From Desulforudis sp. (GTDB lineage: Bacteria; Bacillota; Desulfotomaculia; Desulfotomaculales; Desulforudaceae), in contig QZIR01000002.1 in the NCBI GenBank assembly GCA_003604975.1, positions 1 through 55,651 of the forward strand: a stretch of DNA of 55,651 nt, given 5' to 3'. A program made the translations under genes and the position numbers. This document shows positions 8,787 to 18,015 of this stretch, piece by piece. The notes beneath the pieces were generated by a model. That model did no database searches. It was not told the DNA's origin and saw only the letters and a list, made by a program, of their open reading frames with translations. How positions within the stretch are numbered: position 1 is the first letter of the stretch; each line of letters opens with the position of its first letter.

Positions 8787-11700
8787 CTACTCTATTACGA
8801 TCCTTACCTTGCCAGGTTCCTTGCCTTTGGTGAGCCCATCCAAGTATTTTTCAAATCGCTTCTTCATTTCCTCCGGAGTAGCCGGCGCTCCACCCTCGAT
8901 AAGCACGGAACGCAAATCCCCGGCTTTGATTGATACCTTTATGAGCCCGGAGAGGACTTCTTTCAGGGCATTGATGAAATCCTGACCCAGGTCATCCGGC
9001 AATACTTGCTCCTTGATGAAACCATCAACTAGCTTACGCTGCTTTGGTTTGAGCAGGCTGAGGTTTCCTTTGGTGGTCGGGTCTTCGAGGTTGTTCAGCA
9101 GTGTCTGGGTCCAGTTTTCTACCAACTTATCGAGTTCGTCATCCAATCCGTCAAGCATCACGGCAGCTGGTACGGTTGCCGTCTCGATGGCGGGTCTGAA
9201 GATGCAATGTGGACACTCAGGCGAAGCATCGAGTTCATGCTCAGTGAGGGCAAAACAGCTCTTTAAGGAAGCCAGCCGGTTCTGGAAGTCGGAAAGGTGC
9301 TGGAGCGGCATCAGGTCAATGGTGATGAGCTGCTGCAGGACCTTGAGTCGCTTATCCCCTGTAAGCTTCGACTTGCGTTTATCCTCGTTAACACCGAGGC
9401 GAGCCTTGGAGTGCATCGCAAGGTAAATCTGCATGTAGGCTTTCTTCAGCTCGCTGAACTTTCGCTGGGTCTGCTGCCGGAAGCTGGCATCTCCTCGCTT
9501 GACCGAGTCACCGATTTGGGCGAGGACCTCGTCTCGTGCCTCCTTCATCTTGTCTATCATGTCATGGCCAGTGGGTAAGACCGCTTCGGCATTGGAGAGA
9601 TACGAGGCCATGGAACCGAGGTCTCCCACCAGCTCCTTTAATGCCTCGATTTTCTTAAGCGCCTGCAAGCCGTTTCCGTGGCCCTGTACCTCTCGCGCGC
9701 TGTAACGAAAATTCTTCAGCTTACCGGGTGTCGTATAGGCTTGCAGTGTTTCGAGGAATGCCTTGGTCTCATCCAGTTTAGACTTTATCTTTTGTGTCTC
9801 GTCATCGGCAAGCAAGCTCCGGCCCCAGAAGAACAATCCGTTCTGCAAGCTTTGCTGCGCCAACACCAGCCGTTCTACCGTTGAAGTGACTTTCTTCTGA
9901 AGCTCATGAACCGGTTCATCCTTACTCTGAGTAACCAGTTGGGCCATGCCAGGAGTAAGACCAAGCAGTTCAAAAAGGGCTTTAAGCGCCGGAAGATTCC
10001 AGTCCTTGGGGCGCTCGACGTGTTTGAACTGCGCGAGTTCATCGACACTGGTCCCGGCCAGTTGCGGAAGACCCGTGGCGTCGAACTTGTTCCCGGGGAT
10101 CGCCAAAACCAATTCTCCGGCATAGACGAGCGCTGCTAAAACCACCACGGTCCATTCAGGTTCGAGCCTTAGCGACTGCGGAGCCAGATACTCTACGCCA
10201 AGAATATCCTGGACCAGTTCGGAACGGTTGACCACCTGGCCGTGTCCTTTCTTTTTGGCTACATTCAATATGTATTGGGCATACTTTGATTTATTCGGGT
10301 CGAGCCGCTCGCCATCGAGCAATTCTAGTGCATCGAGCACCGCAATCGCCTGCTTGGTCCGGTTCTGTCCGGCGATGACTCGCATGGCGTCCTGTGCAGC
10401 CTGAGCCTGGTTGGCTCCCGTGATGAGTACGGAGAAGAACGGGTACTCGGGTGCCTGCTCCTTAAAGTGCGTGTCGAGGCAGATTCCGGCGATGGTGTTT
10501 ACCAGGTCGCGGAAGTTGATGCGTTCATGGGGTCCGATACCGGAGAACTCCCGGATGGACTTGCCTTTAGCCCATTCAAGGAACGCCTTGGAACGACCCT
10601 GGTAGGTTACCTCAAAAGCGGTAATCATGTTCTTCTGCAACCATTGCACCAGGTCGCGGAGAAAGTTGCCAGCCTTAGCTTCATAGGTATTCTTAGCATT
10701 TCCGGACGAGGTGGATGCAAGGTCTAGGGCCGCTGCATAGTTCTCAAGCGCTGTACGGAACTCCTCGTCAGCATTCTTTAAGCGAAAAAATACCTCGTCC
10801 GGCTTCTTTTCGTCTTTGAAATGCGGCGCGTCATGAGGCTGGATGAAGTAGAGGTAGAAGTCGCGCGGCGGCACGGCGGTTGACCGCTCATTAGGCGCGC
10901 CAAAGAAGAGATATCCCTGGCGTGAGGCCTTGCGCTCGAGCCATTCAAGCTCATGCTGCCAGATTTTATAGTCGGTTACATAGGTCTGGTCGGTGCACTC
11001 CATTACTCTTTTCAAGGCCTCGTAGTAGTAGCGATCGAGTTGCGAGGAATCCAGGCTCTCGGCTCGCTTCTCGATTAAAGCGTCGAAGTCGTCTGTCTTC
11101 TTGAGGTCGAGGTAATACTGGTGGTTATCCGGATTGGAGGAGATGAACTGCCCGCTTACCGTTTTGTGTATTTCCCGCAGGACGGTCTCCACCTGGGAGA
11201 GCAGGTCGTCGGCCGGCTCGCCTCCCAACTCCTCGATTCCAGGCTGAAACAGGCAAAGGCTGTCACGCAGCTCCTCAGCCGTAGCGCCCAGGGGAACATA
11301 AATATCCCCTGTGGTAAGCCGGTTAATCGAGAGTGCATGGATAATCTGAAGAGCCATGGGCTTGTAAGGCGGTCGCGAAAAAGCCTGTTGAACACGCGAC
11401 TCGAGCACCTGGCTGCAATCAATGACCGCCTTGATTTCCGGAATAGTACGAAAAGACGGGTTCTCGCGTAAGGTAGGCCAGTAGCTGTCGTAAGCGATAA
11501 GTCCTGGGCGGTCTTCCGGGACAGCCTTTGCAAGTAACTTCTTCATGGCCACTGACAGGGTCTTGAGCACCTCACGCTTTTCTACCGCAGTGACCCGTTC
11601 GAAGGTATCAATATAATCCGGGTGCACCGGGAAAAGGCGTACGAATTCGTCCATGCGCTCGTTCATGCGACCGTAGAACATGGCGAAGGGCATCAGGTAG

Positions 11701-12515
11701 TCACGTATCTTCACCTGCTGTTCGACAGTCTTCTTGAGCAGGCGCTCCGCAACTACGAATTTAACATCCTTTCGTGCGATGAGAACCTGTTCAAAGCGGT
11801 CCTTCACCCGGCGGATGCTATCGGCTACAAAAGAGAAGCGAGGGCTGTCGAAGATGGCTTCCTGGACGCCGGCCATGAACCGGAAGCGCAGGTCCTTGCA
11901 GACCTCACCTATCTCGCGTAGGAAGTTCAGGTCAAGGATGAGCTCTTGGTCCTTGCGCGCACGCAGATAGTCGAGCAACTCGTCTACCACCAGAAGCAAG
12001 CCTAGGTCAGGATATTCCTGGTGGAAGGCGGCCATCATCTCCTCAAAGGCCTTCTTGTTGTTAGATACCTTGTCCGAGGAAGGGAACGTATAGGATACGC
12101 CGATGGCTTCTAGGTGCTCCTCCAGCTCTGCTACGAGGATGTCACGCAAGGACATTGTGGTCGAGCCGATCTCCGTCCTGACCACCTTGAAACGACCGGC
12201 GATCTTGCCGGCTGCGTCTACCACGCTTTTGTTATTGAGAAAAGATGATAACTCGCTGTTTTCCGCCAGGGATGAGATAACGGACATGAGATGGGACTTA
12301 CCGGTGCCGTAGTTACCGACAACCAGCAAGCCTTTATTGTCCATAGGCAGGTCAAACTGAAGCTGGGGGATGGCTAGACTAGTCAGCTTTTCGGCCATCT
12401 CCTCGGAGATGACGTAGGTCTGGACAAGCTGCCGAGCAGCAGCGGCCTCGTCGGCATCCCGCAGCTGAACCACCGTCTCTATGGGTTCGAATTGAATCAG
12501 TTCTCCGTATTTCAT
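8787..12515 (-). CDS. brxC: BrxC, large P-loop ATPase of BREX
   Basis: 1242 residues from the ATG at 12515, which follows a GGGGGT ribosome site; a TTG 15 bases upstream is possible. Walker [10 protein letters not shown] at residues 67-75 and Walker [13 protein letters not shown] near 187. The remainder is a long helical protein with coiled-coil stretches and a CPHC pair near the C-terminus. BrxC/PglY is the second universal BREX component and is ORC/STAND-related. The gene follows brxF by 31 bases. The length and the neighbours make the call secure. Confidence 0.92.
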   Translation of the reverse strand: MKYGELIQFEPIETVVQLRDADEAAAARQLVQTYVISEEMAEKLTSLAIPQLQFDLPMDNKGLLVVGNYGTGKSHLMSVISSLAENSELSSFLNNKSVVDAAGKIAGRFKVVRTEIGSTTMSLRDILVAELEEHLEAIGVSYTFPSSDKVSNNKKAFEEMMAAFHQEYPDLGLLLVVDELLDYLRARKDQELILDLNFLREIGEVCKDLRFRFMAGVQEAIFDSPRFSFVADSIRRVKDRFEQVLIARKDVKFVVAERLLKKTVEQQVKIRDYLMPFAMFYGRMNERMDEFVRLFPVHPDYIDTFERVTAVEKREVLKTLSVAMKKLLAKAVPEDRPGLIAYDSYWPTLRENPSFRTIPEIKAVIDCSQVLESRVQQAFSRPPYKPMALQIIHALSINRLTTGDIYVPLGATAEELRDSLCLFQPGIEELGGEPADDLLSQVETVLREIHKTVSGQFISSNPDNHQYYLDLKKTDDFDALIEKRAESLDSSQLDRYYYEALKRVMECTDQTYVTDYKIWQHELEWLERKASRQGYLFFGAPNERSTAVPPRDFYLYFIQPHDAPHFKDEKKPDEVFFRLKNADEEFRTALENYAAALDLASTSSGNAKNTYEAKAGNFLRDLVQWLQKNMITAFEVTYQGRSKAFLEWAKGKSIREFSGIGPHERINFRDLVNTIAGICLDTHFKEQAPEYPFFSVLITGANQAQAAQDAMRVIAGQNRTKQAIAVLDALELLDGERLDPNKSKYAQYILNVAKKKGHGQVVNRSELVQDILGVEYLAPQSLRLEPEWTVVVLAALVYAGELVLAIPGNKFDATGLPQLAGTSVDELAQFKHVERPKDWNLPALKALFELLGLTPGMAQLVTQSKDEPVHELQKKVTSTVERLVLAQQSLQNGLFFWGRSLLADDETQKIKSKLDETKAFLETLQAYTTPGKLKNFRYSAREVQGHGNGLQALKKIEALKELVGDLGSMASYLSNAEAVLPTGHDMIDKMKEARDEVLAQIGDSVKRGDASFRQQTQRKFSELKKAYMQIYLAMHSKARLGVNEDKRKSKLTGDKRLKVLQQLITIDLMPLQHLSDFQNRLASLKSCFALTEHELDASPECPHCIFRPAIETATVPAAVMLDGLDDELDKLVENWTQTLLNNLEDPTTKGNLSLLKPKQRKLVDGFIKEQVLPDDLGQDFINALKEVLSGLIKVSIKAGDLRSVLIEGGAPATPEEMKKRFEKYLDGLTKGKEPGKVRIVIE

Positions 12516-12546
12516 TGCATCTACCCCCAACTGGTTTTATTCTTCT

Positions 12547-13023
12547 TCATGCTGAGACCTCAGATCTAACAACCAGTATGTCTTTAAATGGATAGCGTCT
12601 ATATTCTGAGTGGTCCGGCGTCGCATAGGCTAAATATTCGCTATCGATGGTCCCGCTCCAAGCTACGACTACGGTCTTGTCCCGAGAGAGCCCCTGCAGG
12701 AGTCGCATCGGGTCCTGCTGGAGAGAGATATCAAAGAGCATTTCGATATTGTCGAGCAGTATCACATCTACCTGGGATTCTTTTACTACATCGGACAATA
12801 AACGAGGTAGCTGGAGCGTGCGTTGGCGCTCGGTGAGCTCGAGCATGCGCCGGGAGAGCTCGAGGTTGACGTTTAGCAGTAGGGCATCCGTTCGTTCCTG
12901 AACATTTCGAAGTGTGGCAGTTTTGCCTGAGCCAGCCGGTGCTACCAGGATAATAAGACGATAGTACGATTCGGCTGCCTGGTCAATTCTTCTTATCACT
13001 TTGTCAGCAAGCGCCTCTGACAT
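12547..13023 (-). CDS. brxF: BrxF, small P-loop ATPase of type 3 BREX
   Basis: 158 residues. Walker A APAGSGKTATL near residue 29, Walker B DVILLDNIEMLF near 90. A small ATPase immediately upstream of brxC is the defining first gene of type 3 BREX, and its order relative to the next genes matches exactly. It is the first gene of the operon, with a GAGAGGG ribosome site before the ATG and a TATAAT box 110 bases upstream. It probably partners BrxC. Confidence 0.88.
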   Translation of the reverse strand: MSEALADKVIRRIDQAAESYYRLIILVAPAGSGKTATLRNVQERTDALLLNVNLELSRRMLELTERQRTLQLPRLLSDVVKESQVDVILLDNIEMLFDISLQQDPMRLLQGLSRDKTVVVAWSGTIDSEYLAYATPDHSEYRRYPFKDILVVRSEVSA

Positions 13024-13133
13024 GTATGCCCTCTCAACGATTGATACGTAATCTTGGCAGGTAAAGCTCTTACATCGTTGGCTTGAGGCCGAGAACAGCT
13101 AAGGCATTCCTTCCCCGCATGCGTTTCTCATAT

Positions 13134-13139
13134 ATTATA
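13134..13139 (-). promoter_or_regulatory. Candidate -10 box of the BREX operon
   Basis: On the minus strand the text reads TTGCTATAATATATG, a perfect TATAAT 110 bases before brxF. No convincing -35 hexamer lies 16-18 bases upstream, so an extended or activator-dependent promoter is possible. Apart from this box, I see nothing in 13024-13304 beyond a 30-codon open stretch without support. Confidence 0.4.
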
Positions 13140-13304
13140 GCAAGTGGAACGATAAAAGCTGGGGATACCGGGGCGGAATGATTGTGTACAAAGCCGTTGA
13201 GGCAGGCGAAGGACCCCCTCTAATTAAAGACGACCGACTAGGTTTCTTTCCGACGATTTTTCTATGATACAGGTGCTTGAAAGCCTGCCCCACTCCTGGA
13301 TATA

Positions 13305-13498
13305 CTACTCTACCTCGGGGAACTCGCCCTGACTTTTAAGACCCAGCTCTTTGAGCAGTTTCCTCGGGATCTTTGCGTGAGATAGCCTACCGGGGATTTA
13401 TAATGGACAATGATGAAGCTATCGCCGGTACGCAGTTCCTGAGTGATGAGCGCTGTCTTCTGCCGCATCTCTGAGGCATTCACCATGTATGTTGACAT
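13305..13498 (-). pseudogene. Phd/YefM-like antitoxin with a frameshift
   Basis: Starts ATG at 13498 after AAAGGAG and reads MSTYMVNASEMRQK, then ...GDSFIIVHYKSPVGYL, the usual fold text of Phd-type antitoxins. After GYL the frame gives 20 unconvincing residues, while another frame continues as LSHAKIPRKLLKELGLKSQG and ends at 13305, clearly the real C-terminus. A one-base change in or near the AAATCCCCGGTAGG run would restore one protein of about 64 residues. No toxin gene is adjacent. Either a decayed solo antitoxin or a sequencing error in the C run. Confidence 0.6.
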
Positions 13499-13702
13499 AT
13501 GCTCTCCTTTCTATTACATATATTATAACTAATACATATTATACAAGTATTCTATTGGGGTAAAGCTCCTGGATAGCGGCGTATTTATAACCCTACGGTA
13601 AGGCGCGTTCGGGCCTCTTGGGGGCTCTCATGAAGCCGGATTTTAGCCGTTCCTCAGATCGGCTATATATGAAGGTTATTGGCTAATCCGCCATGGAGAT
13701 AA

Positions 13703-13858
13703 TCAAGGCCATTTCCAGATCTTGCTGATCTTGCGACCCAAGAACTTGTTCTTGGCGCGCCGGCCGATGCGCTTGGGACTGCCACTCGAAAGCACTTTCA
13801 CATCCCTCGACATCCTAGCCAGCTTATAAAAGAGAGAGGATATATCGCTCTTCGCCAT
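13703..13858 (-). CDS. Small basic protein, 51 residues
   Basis: The ATG at 13858 follows GGAAGGGGG at a good distance; an upstream ATG has no ribosome site. The sequence begins MAKSDISSLF and turns strongly basic in its second half (RIGRRAKNKFLGRK), ending in WKWP. Such a charge pattern suggests nucleic-acid binding. I do not recognise the family. It stands alone, downstream of the clamp-fusion gene and separated from it by a terminator-like hairpin. Confidence 0.55.
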   Translation of the reverse strand: MAKSDISSLFYKLARMSRDVKVLSSGSPKRIGRRAKNKFLGRKISKIWKWP

Positions 13859-13906
13859 AGCAACCCCCTTCCCTATTAACCATATATCAACCCCGGGATA
13901 ATAGAA

Positions 13907-13941
13907 AAGAGCTCTCAAGATTTCTCTCAAGAGCTCTTTTT
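13907..13941 (-). terminator. Inverted repeat / possible terminator after the clamp-fusion gene
   Basis: AAAAGAGCTCT pairs with AGAGCTCTTTT around a loop of about 14 bases. On the minus strand the second arm ends in TTTTCTATT. It lies about 80 bases after the stop of the gene ending at 14019, and would serve in either direction. Confidence 0.55.
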
Positions 13942-14018
13942 AACCACCCTCACCGTACCGCCGACACCATAAAGGTTCAACGGTCTATAGGTAAAAGCGA
14001 TGACTGCTAGCGAACTTG

Positions 14019-16277
14019 CTACAACCTTATCGGCATGATCACGTAGCGCATCTTTCCCTGGCTGAACATAGCCGGCTTGAGAGGTTCCTTGAAACGTATG
14101 TCCAGAGGTTCTTTCTCAAAGATGCTCCCGACGTCGGAGAGAAAGGAGGGGTTGAACGCTATGTTCAGCGGCTGGTTATAAGCCTCCTCCTCGCTCTCCA
14201 CCGAGACGAGCACGCCGAGCTTGGCCTTGGCCCTGATCCCGCTCTCTCTGTCATCCGAGGACAGGTGTAAGTCCTGCCCCTCGACGTGTAGGGTGACGTT
14301 TCCAAAGCCCACCTTGGCCACCGCGTCGGCGAACTCCTTGGCGGATACCCGCACCCTGATGGGGTTCCCCTTGCCGTCCTCTACGAAGGATACGTACTTA
14401 GGGAACTTGCCCTCGCAGCACTTGGTGGTCAAGCGGATGCCGTCTGTGCAGATCTGGGCGACGTTGTGGTCCCCATCGTAGAGGACCCGGGCCGGACCCG
14501 CCGCTTTCAGCTTGAGGATCTCCCGCACGACCTTGGCACAGAGGAGTATCTCCACCTCCTCGGTGCCCCGCCATCCCGCCTCGTAGACGGCCATGCGGTA
14601 GCTGTCCGTAGCCGCCATGTTGCCGTCTTTGTAGCTGAGCAGGAGCGAGCACAGCGCGGGCCTCTTTTCGTCCTTGCTGCTCGCCACGGACACCCTCTTC
14701 ATGGTCTCGCGGAGCTCCTCGAAGTCGTGCTCCGCTACGAAGCTGAAGGAAAAAGAGGGCATCTGCGGGAAGTCCTCGAGCGGCTGGCTCCGCACCTGCA
14801 GTTCCACGTCGAAGTCCGTGAACGTGATGTCCTCGGACCTCTCGGCCTTGCTGATCCGGATGCTGTCGCCGAGCCTCTTGAGGAAGCCCTTGAGCTCCCT
14901 CGCGGGGGCGGCGAAGGCGAATATGCCCTCACCCATGCCTGAGATGGCCATCTCGACCGTGGTATCCAGGTCGGTGGCCCTGGCCTCGAGCATACCGGAG
15001 GAGCCCTCGAAGCGGATGGAGCCAAGAATCTCCAGATCTCCCTTGGTACCGGCGAACATGGAGACGACGTCGATCAGGTTCTTGAGCTCCTTCTTTGAGA
15101 CGTCAATATAGGAGGTGGGTCCGCCATCCTCCTCGCCTTCCGGGTCTTCCTTTCCTCCCGGCTCGATCTCGCAAGGGGGATAATCTTCGCCAGATACCTC
15201 CTCCTCGCCCGCAACCGGCTCTCCATCCTCTTCGGCCTCGGGGGGCGCGTAGTCGGTTGCGGGAGGGGTTTCCTCCCGAGTCTCGGGACATTCGTCCTCA
15301 GATGTGTTAGGGATACCGCCTCTCACCTCCCCCGTTGGCTCTTCCGCGCGGGCTCCGGGGTCCTCCTTTACGGAGATGCGCACCAGGTCCTGGATCATCT
15401 TGCCCGAGGCGTCCAAGGCCCTGTCCATGCAGGCCAGGATGGACTTGCCGTCCTGTTCCCAGAGGGCCAGGTACCTCGCCCCTCCCGGCTCGATCCCGAG
15501 CCATTTCGCCACCACATAGGCGGTGGTGGCTGCTTCTGCCTCCCTCGTTTCGCGCCCGATATCCCTGTGGTTATGGGCGAGGATGTTGTGGGCGATCTCG
15601 TGCAGGAGCACCTCCACCTTGGTGGGGGCGTCCAGGTCCTCGCGGCAGACGATCTTCTCGTAGTCGGTATATCCGAGGGCGCTGCCCTCTATCTCCGCGA
15701 CCTCCACGAGGAATCTCACCGTATCCGCGAGCTTCTTCACCAGCGGGACCAGCTCCTCCGCGTCGCCTTGCGCGGCTATGGCCCACTCCAGGGTGAGGTA
15801 GCCGTCTTTGAGCGGCTCGCCCGTCTCTCTGTCGGCCATGACCTGCGTCTGGGAGACGTCGAACACCCACACGGGGTCGAAGAAGGTGCGGCTGACCGCG
15901 ACCTCTTCTGTGAGCGGCTCTCCCGAATCGGGGTCGTAGAGGATCTCCCCTGTCTCGGGGTCCTTCGCCGGGACCACCTGCAGGTGCTTTTTCTGCTTGG
16001 GAGCGAGCACCCAGAATGCCTCGGAACCCTTCTTCACGATCCGGTTCAGGCTGTTCCAGGTCTTGGTACCCGCGAACCTGGTGGGCACTATTCCCTGCTC
16101 TTTGGCTTGGTACATGAGCCAGACCCGGTTCTGGAAGCTGTACTGGTGGAAGCGTGAGCAGAAGTCCAGGTATTCCCGGACGCGCTCATCCTTCACGGCC
16201 TCGTCAGCCTCCTCGGCGAGCTGCTGTATCGCTTCCGCGATCAGCCATCTCACCTCGTTGCCATCGTGCTTTGCCAT
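14019..16277 (-). CDS. ArdC-like antirestriction/metallopeptidase domain fused to a DNA polymerase III beta clamp
   Basis: 752 residues from the ATG at 16277, preceded by AAGGAGG. Residues 1 to about 300 look like plasmid ArdC-type proteins: an N-terminal ssDNA-binding-like part (YSFQNRVWLMYQAKEQG, then FAGTKTWNSLNRIVKKG) and a zinc metallopeptidase motif HEIAH near 226, with a candidate third ligand in AEAATTAYVV. Residues 305-388 are an acidic, Pro-rich linker. Residues 390-752 are a full-length DnaN sliding clamp, with ATDSYRMA in the second domain and the typical end YVIMPIRL. A linker rich in Glu/Asp/Pro argues for a true fusion rather than a missed stop. It may load or protect plasmid DNA entering as single strands and recruit polymerase. 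I know of no described protein of this architecture. Confidence 0.85.
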   Translation of the reverse strand: MAKHDGNEVRWLIAEAIQQLAEEADEAVKDERVREYLDFCSRFHQYSFQNRVWLMYQAKEQGIVPTRFAGTKTWNSLNRIVKKGSEAFWVLAPKQKKHLQVVPAKDPETGEILYDPDSGEPLTEEVAVSRTFFDPVWVFDVSQTQVMADRETGEPLKDGYLTLEWAIAAQGDAEELVPLVKKLADTVRFLVEVAEIEGSALGYTDYEKIVCREDLDAPTKVEVLLHEIAHNILAHNHRDIGRETREAEAATTAYVVAKWLGIEPGGARYLALWEQDGKSILACMDRALDASGKMIQDLVRISVKEDPGARAEEPTGEVRGGIPNTSEDECPETREETPPATDYAPPEAEEDGEPVAGEEEVSGEDYPPCEIEPGGKEDPEGEEDGGPTSYIDVSKKELKNLIDVVSMFAGTKGDLEILGSIRFEGSSGMLEARATDLDTTVEMAISGMGEGIFAFAAPARELKGFLKRLGDSIRISKAERSEDITFTDFDVELQVRSQPLEDFPQMPSFSFSFVAEHDFEELRETMKRVSVASSKDEKRPALCSLLLSYKDGNMAATDSYRMAVYEAGWRGTEEVEILLCAKVVREILKLKAAGPARVLYDGDHNVAQICTDGIRLTTKCCEGKFPKYVSFVEDGKGNPIRVRVSAKEFADAVAKVGFGNVTLHVEGQDLHLSSDDRESGIRAKAKLGVLVSVESEEEAYNQPLNIAFNPSFLSDVGSIFEKEPLDIRFKEPLKPAMFSQGKMRYVIMPIRL

Positions 16278-16403
16278 GCCTACCTCCTTACATGTAAGGA
16301 GGTGCACCGATGGGCCGCGGGGTATCCCCGGGACCGCCGGCACACCTCGTTCTGTGGGGCCGGCGGCCCCTTTCCTCTCGCTATCGACACTATGGAGTTA
16401 TCA
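16278..16403 (-). promoter_or_regulatory. Structured leader of the ArdC-clamp gene; Shine-Dalgarno inside a palindrome
   Basis: 16282-16303 is a perfect 22-bp palindrome (ACCTCCTTAC/GTAAGGAGGT) whose 3' arm on the minus strand is the ribosome site of the ArdC-clamp gene, so folding would hide it. Upstream lie CGGGGATACCCCG and an 8-bp stem CCGCCGGC/GCCGGCGG (16334-16366) that encloses CCCACAGAACGAGG. Still further upstream is the box ACCTTGATAACTCCATAG (16388-16404), also found near 17970 and 19262. Confidence 0.5.
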
Positions 16404-16412
16404 AGGTCCGAT

Positions 16413-16475
16413 ACAAAACCGCTGCGCGGTTATTGTTAGGGAGTGGGCGAGTGGATTTCTCCTCTCGCCCTTGAT
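16413..16475 (-). terminator. Terminator-like hairpins between two small-gene units
   Basis: On the minus strand, GGGCGAG pairs with CTCGCCC over a 12-base loop. It is followed by CACTCCCTAA and then AACCGC-GCA-GCGGTT running into TTTTG. This lies just after the stop at 16483 and before the next leader. The CACTCCCTAA text after a hairpin recurs near 18020. Confidence 0.5.
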
Positions 16476-16482
16476 CGACCGT

Positions 16483-16869
16483 CTAGAAGATAATCTCGGT
16501 TGCGCCGGTTGCGTGCTCGCACTCGATCTTCACGCGACCCTCGATGCTCAAGACACCGGCTGCTTTGGCGATGCGATTCTCCTCCTTGAGGTCGATGTCA
16601 ACGTCGAAATCGCAACCGCAGCAATAGATCGTCACGTCGTCGTCCAGATGCCCTATGGTCTTGAACAGTCGGTATTCGCCGCTCTGCTCGTCGAACTCGA
16701 GCAGGTGCTCCACTCTTGCTGCGTATTCAACCAACACTACGAGCGGTGATTTGCCCTCGTCCTGACAGTTGTGGCAAACGAAGCGGCCCGGAGGAGCGGG
16801 CCTTCTGGGCTCTGCGGCCGATGGTGCCTCTTCCTCCATACAGATCTCGATCTGCTCGCCTTTTCCCAT
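16483..16869 (-). CDS. Zinc-ribbon-like small protein
   Basis: 128 residues from the ATG at 16869, after AGGAGG. Cysteine pairs CHNC (about residue 32) and CCGC (about residue 83) could bind one zinc. The rest is acidic, with a C-terminal stretch IKEENRIAKAAG-like in text. It begins 12 bases after the DUF2958 gene and is the last gene of a three-gene unit (17503 to 16483). Family not recognised; small zinc proteins of this sort are common on conjugative elements. Confidence 0.65.
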   Translation of the reverse strand: MGKGEQIEICMEEEAPSAAEPRRPAPPGRFVCHNCQDEGKSPLVVLVEYAARVEHLLEFDEQSGEYRLFKTIGHLDDDVTIYCCGCDFDVDIDLKEENRIAKAAGVLSIEGRVKIECEHATGATEIIF

Positions 16870-16880
16870 TTCCAGGCCTC

Positions 16881-17207
16881 CTATGCGTACCAAGGGAGCT
16901 CTTTTTTGGCCTCAGAGAGCGGCTTCTCAACCCAGTAGAGATCTCTCTCTATACCCAGGCCTAGGACCTCGGTGCTCTCCATCTCCGTAAGGGATGTGTA
17001 TCCCAGCTCATCGCAGGGCGGTCCGGTGATGGAAGCGAAACCGAAGAACACCCGATCCTCGGAGTGATAGGAGATCGCGAAGAACGTCCAGCTGGACATG
17101 GGGTGGAAGTATTTCGCTACCACCACCGGGTCCTCTGACTCCTCCTGATCACCCAAGGCGCGGAAGCGGGATAGGAGCTCAGCCGTGAGGAGTTTCAATT
17201 GGACCAC
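16881..17207 (-). CDS. DUF2958-like protein
   Basis: 108 residues from the GTG at 17207, which overlaps the end of the preceding gene by 13 bases and follows AGAGGGGA. The text matches my memory of DUF2958, a plasmid and ICE family: LLTAELLSRF at the start, VVAKYFHPMSSWTFFAISYH, then DELGYTSLTEMES and GIERDLYW near the end. Family function is unknown; it commonly sits with antirestriction and ArdC-type genes on mobile elements, as here. Confidence 0.75.
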   Translation of the reverse strand: MVQLKLLTAELLSRFRALGDQEESEDPVVVAKYFHPMSSWTFFAISYHSEDRVFFGFASITGPPCDELGYTSLTEMESTEVLGLGIERDLYWVEKPLSEAKKELPWYA

Positions 17208-17503
17208 TCCCCTCTTGTGAGCCCTCCCAGGTGGAGGCGGCCCTCTGAGGGGCTGCACTCCCCACGGCCGGCAGAGAGCCCGAATATACCGGGCTCATCA
17301 AGGTCCAGTTCCTGAGCAAACCTCGCCAGGCGCACCGAGAGCACCCTGCCGTCGACTCCTAAGAACCCGTCTCCGCCATCCAGCTCCATGCACCCCATCC
17401 CCGTGGCATATTCCCTCGCCTCTTCTTTTGTCTCGAATATCGCCAGCAGGACGGGAAAACCCGGTTCATCCTGCACTACCAGCGCCCATGACATCGTGGC
17501 CAT
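17195..17503 (-). CDS. Hypothetical protein, 102 residues
   Basis: Starts at the ATG at 17503, where AAAGGAGG stands 8 bases upstream; an earlier ATG lies within the ribosome site. Begins MATMSWALVVQDEPGFPVLL, followed by a short helix FETKEEAREYATGMG that looks like a small alpha/beta module. The C-terminus is Gly-rich. First gene of the 17503-16483 unit, with its own structured leader. Family not recognised. Confidence 0.65.
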   Translation of the reverse strand: MATMSWALVVQDEPGFPVLLAIFETKEEAREYATGMGCMELDGGDGFLGVDGRVLSVRLARFAQELDLDEPGIFGLSAGRGECSPSEGRLHLGGLTRGEWSN

Positions 17504-17595
17504 CGGCTTTCCTCCTTTCATCTCATAAGAGATGCGCCGGCCCCGGAGGGCCGGTTCTCTCTTCCGGTCCTCCGGTCCAGCCGGAGGTTTAGCGA
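17504..17595 (-). promoter_or_regulatory. Structured leader 1 (similar to leader 2)
   Basis: Reading 5' to 3' on the minus strand: a 7-bp hairpin CCTCCGG/CCGGAGG (17569-17587), CCGG-AAGAGAGAA-CCGG, GGCC-CTCC-GGGGCC, then CATCTC-TTAT-GAGATG (17519-17534), AAAGGAGG and the start codon. The order and much of the sequence recur before the gene starting at 17869, although the two genes are unrelated. Confidence 0.5.
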
Positions 17596-17599
17596 CTGG

Positions 17600-17869
17600 C
17601 TACTTGCGTGCCATCAGCGGGACATACGGCGAGCCCAGGATCTCGCTCAAAGGTCTCCCTTCTGTGGGCCATCGCCTCTCCTGGTCTCTGACCGCACCTA
17701 ACAGGAACGGGTCCCGGCGCCCGCAAAGGCCGGCGAGCACAAGGTCGTACATGGCCTCATCCGTTCCGCAGTCGTTGCACACGTAGGTCTCGTTGTCACG
17801 GCGGGACAAGGCGTTGCGCACCTTCTCCGGGTCGAGCTTCCGCTCCCCGCAGCGAGGACAGGTCTTCAT
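17600..17869 (-). CDS. Zinc-ribbon protein, 89 residues
   Basis: The ATG at 17869 follows AAAGGAGGG. Begins MKTCPRCGERKLD and has a second pair, CNDCG, near residue 31, a classic four-Cys zinc ribbon. The C-terminal part, EGRPLSEILGSPYVPLMARK, is not recognised. It sits alone between two structured leaders. It could be a transcription- or plasmid-related small regulator; no function is assigned. Confidence 0.65.
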   Translation of the reverse strand: MKTCPRCGERKLDPEKVRNALSRRDNETYVCNDCGTDEAMYDLVLAGLCGRRDPFLLGAVRDQERRWPTEGRPLSEILGSPYVPLMARK

Positions 17870-17990
17870 CTTCCCTCCTTTCATCTCTCGCGAGACGCGC
17901 TGGCCCGGGGGCCGGCAACATCTCTGTTCCAGCCCCGGCCCAGCCGGAGGCATAGGCGGTCAATCAAACTCTATGGACTTTTCAAGGTGC
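17870..17990 (-). promoter_or_regulatory. Structured leader 2 and upstream CTTGAAAAG box
   Basis: Minus strand: box ACCTTGAAAAGTCCATAG (17969-17987), then CCTCCGGCTGG, stem GGGGCTGG/CCGGCCCC (17908-17936) around AACAGAGATGTT, a second GC hairpin, TCTCGCGAGA (17886-17895), GATGAAAGGAGG and the start. It aligns block by block with 17504-17595. Confidence 0.5.
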
Positions 17991-18015
17991 GTATATCCAG
18001 ACTTTAAATACCGTT

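Noticed and set aside
17504-17990. A known riboswitch (glycine, cyclic-di-GMP, SAM, fluoride) in the leaders
   Set aside because: None of the core motifs of those classes that I can recall is present in order; the genes behind them are plasmid genes of unknown function, not the usual targets.
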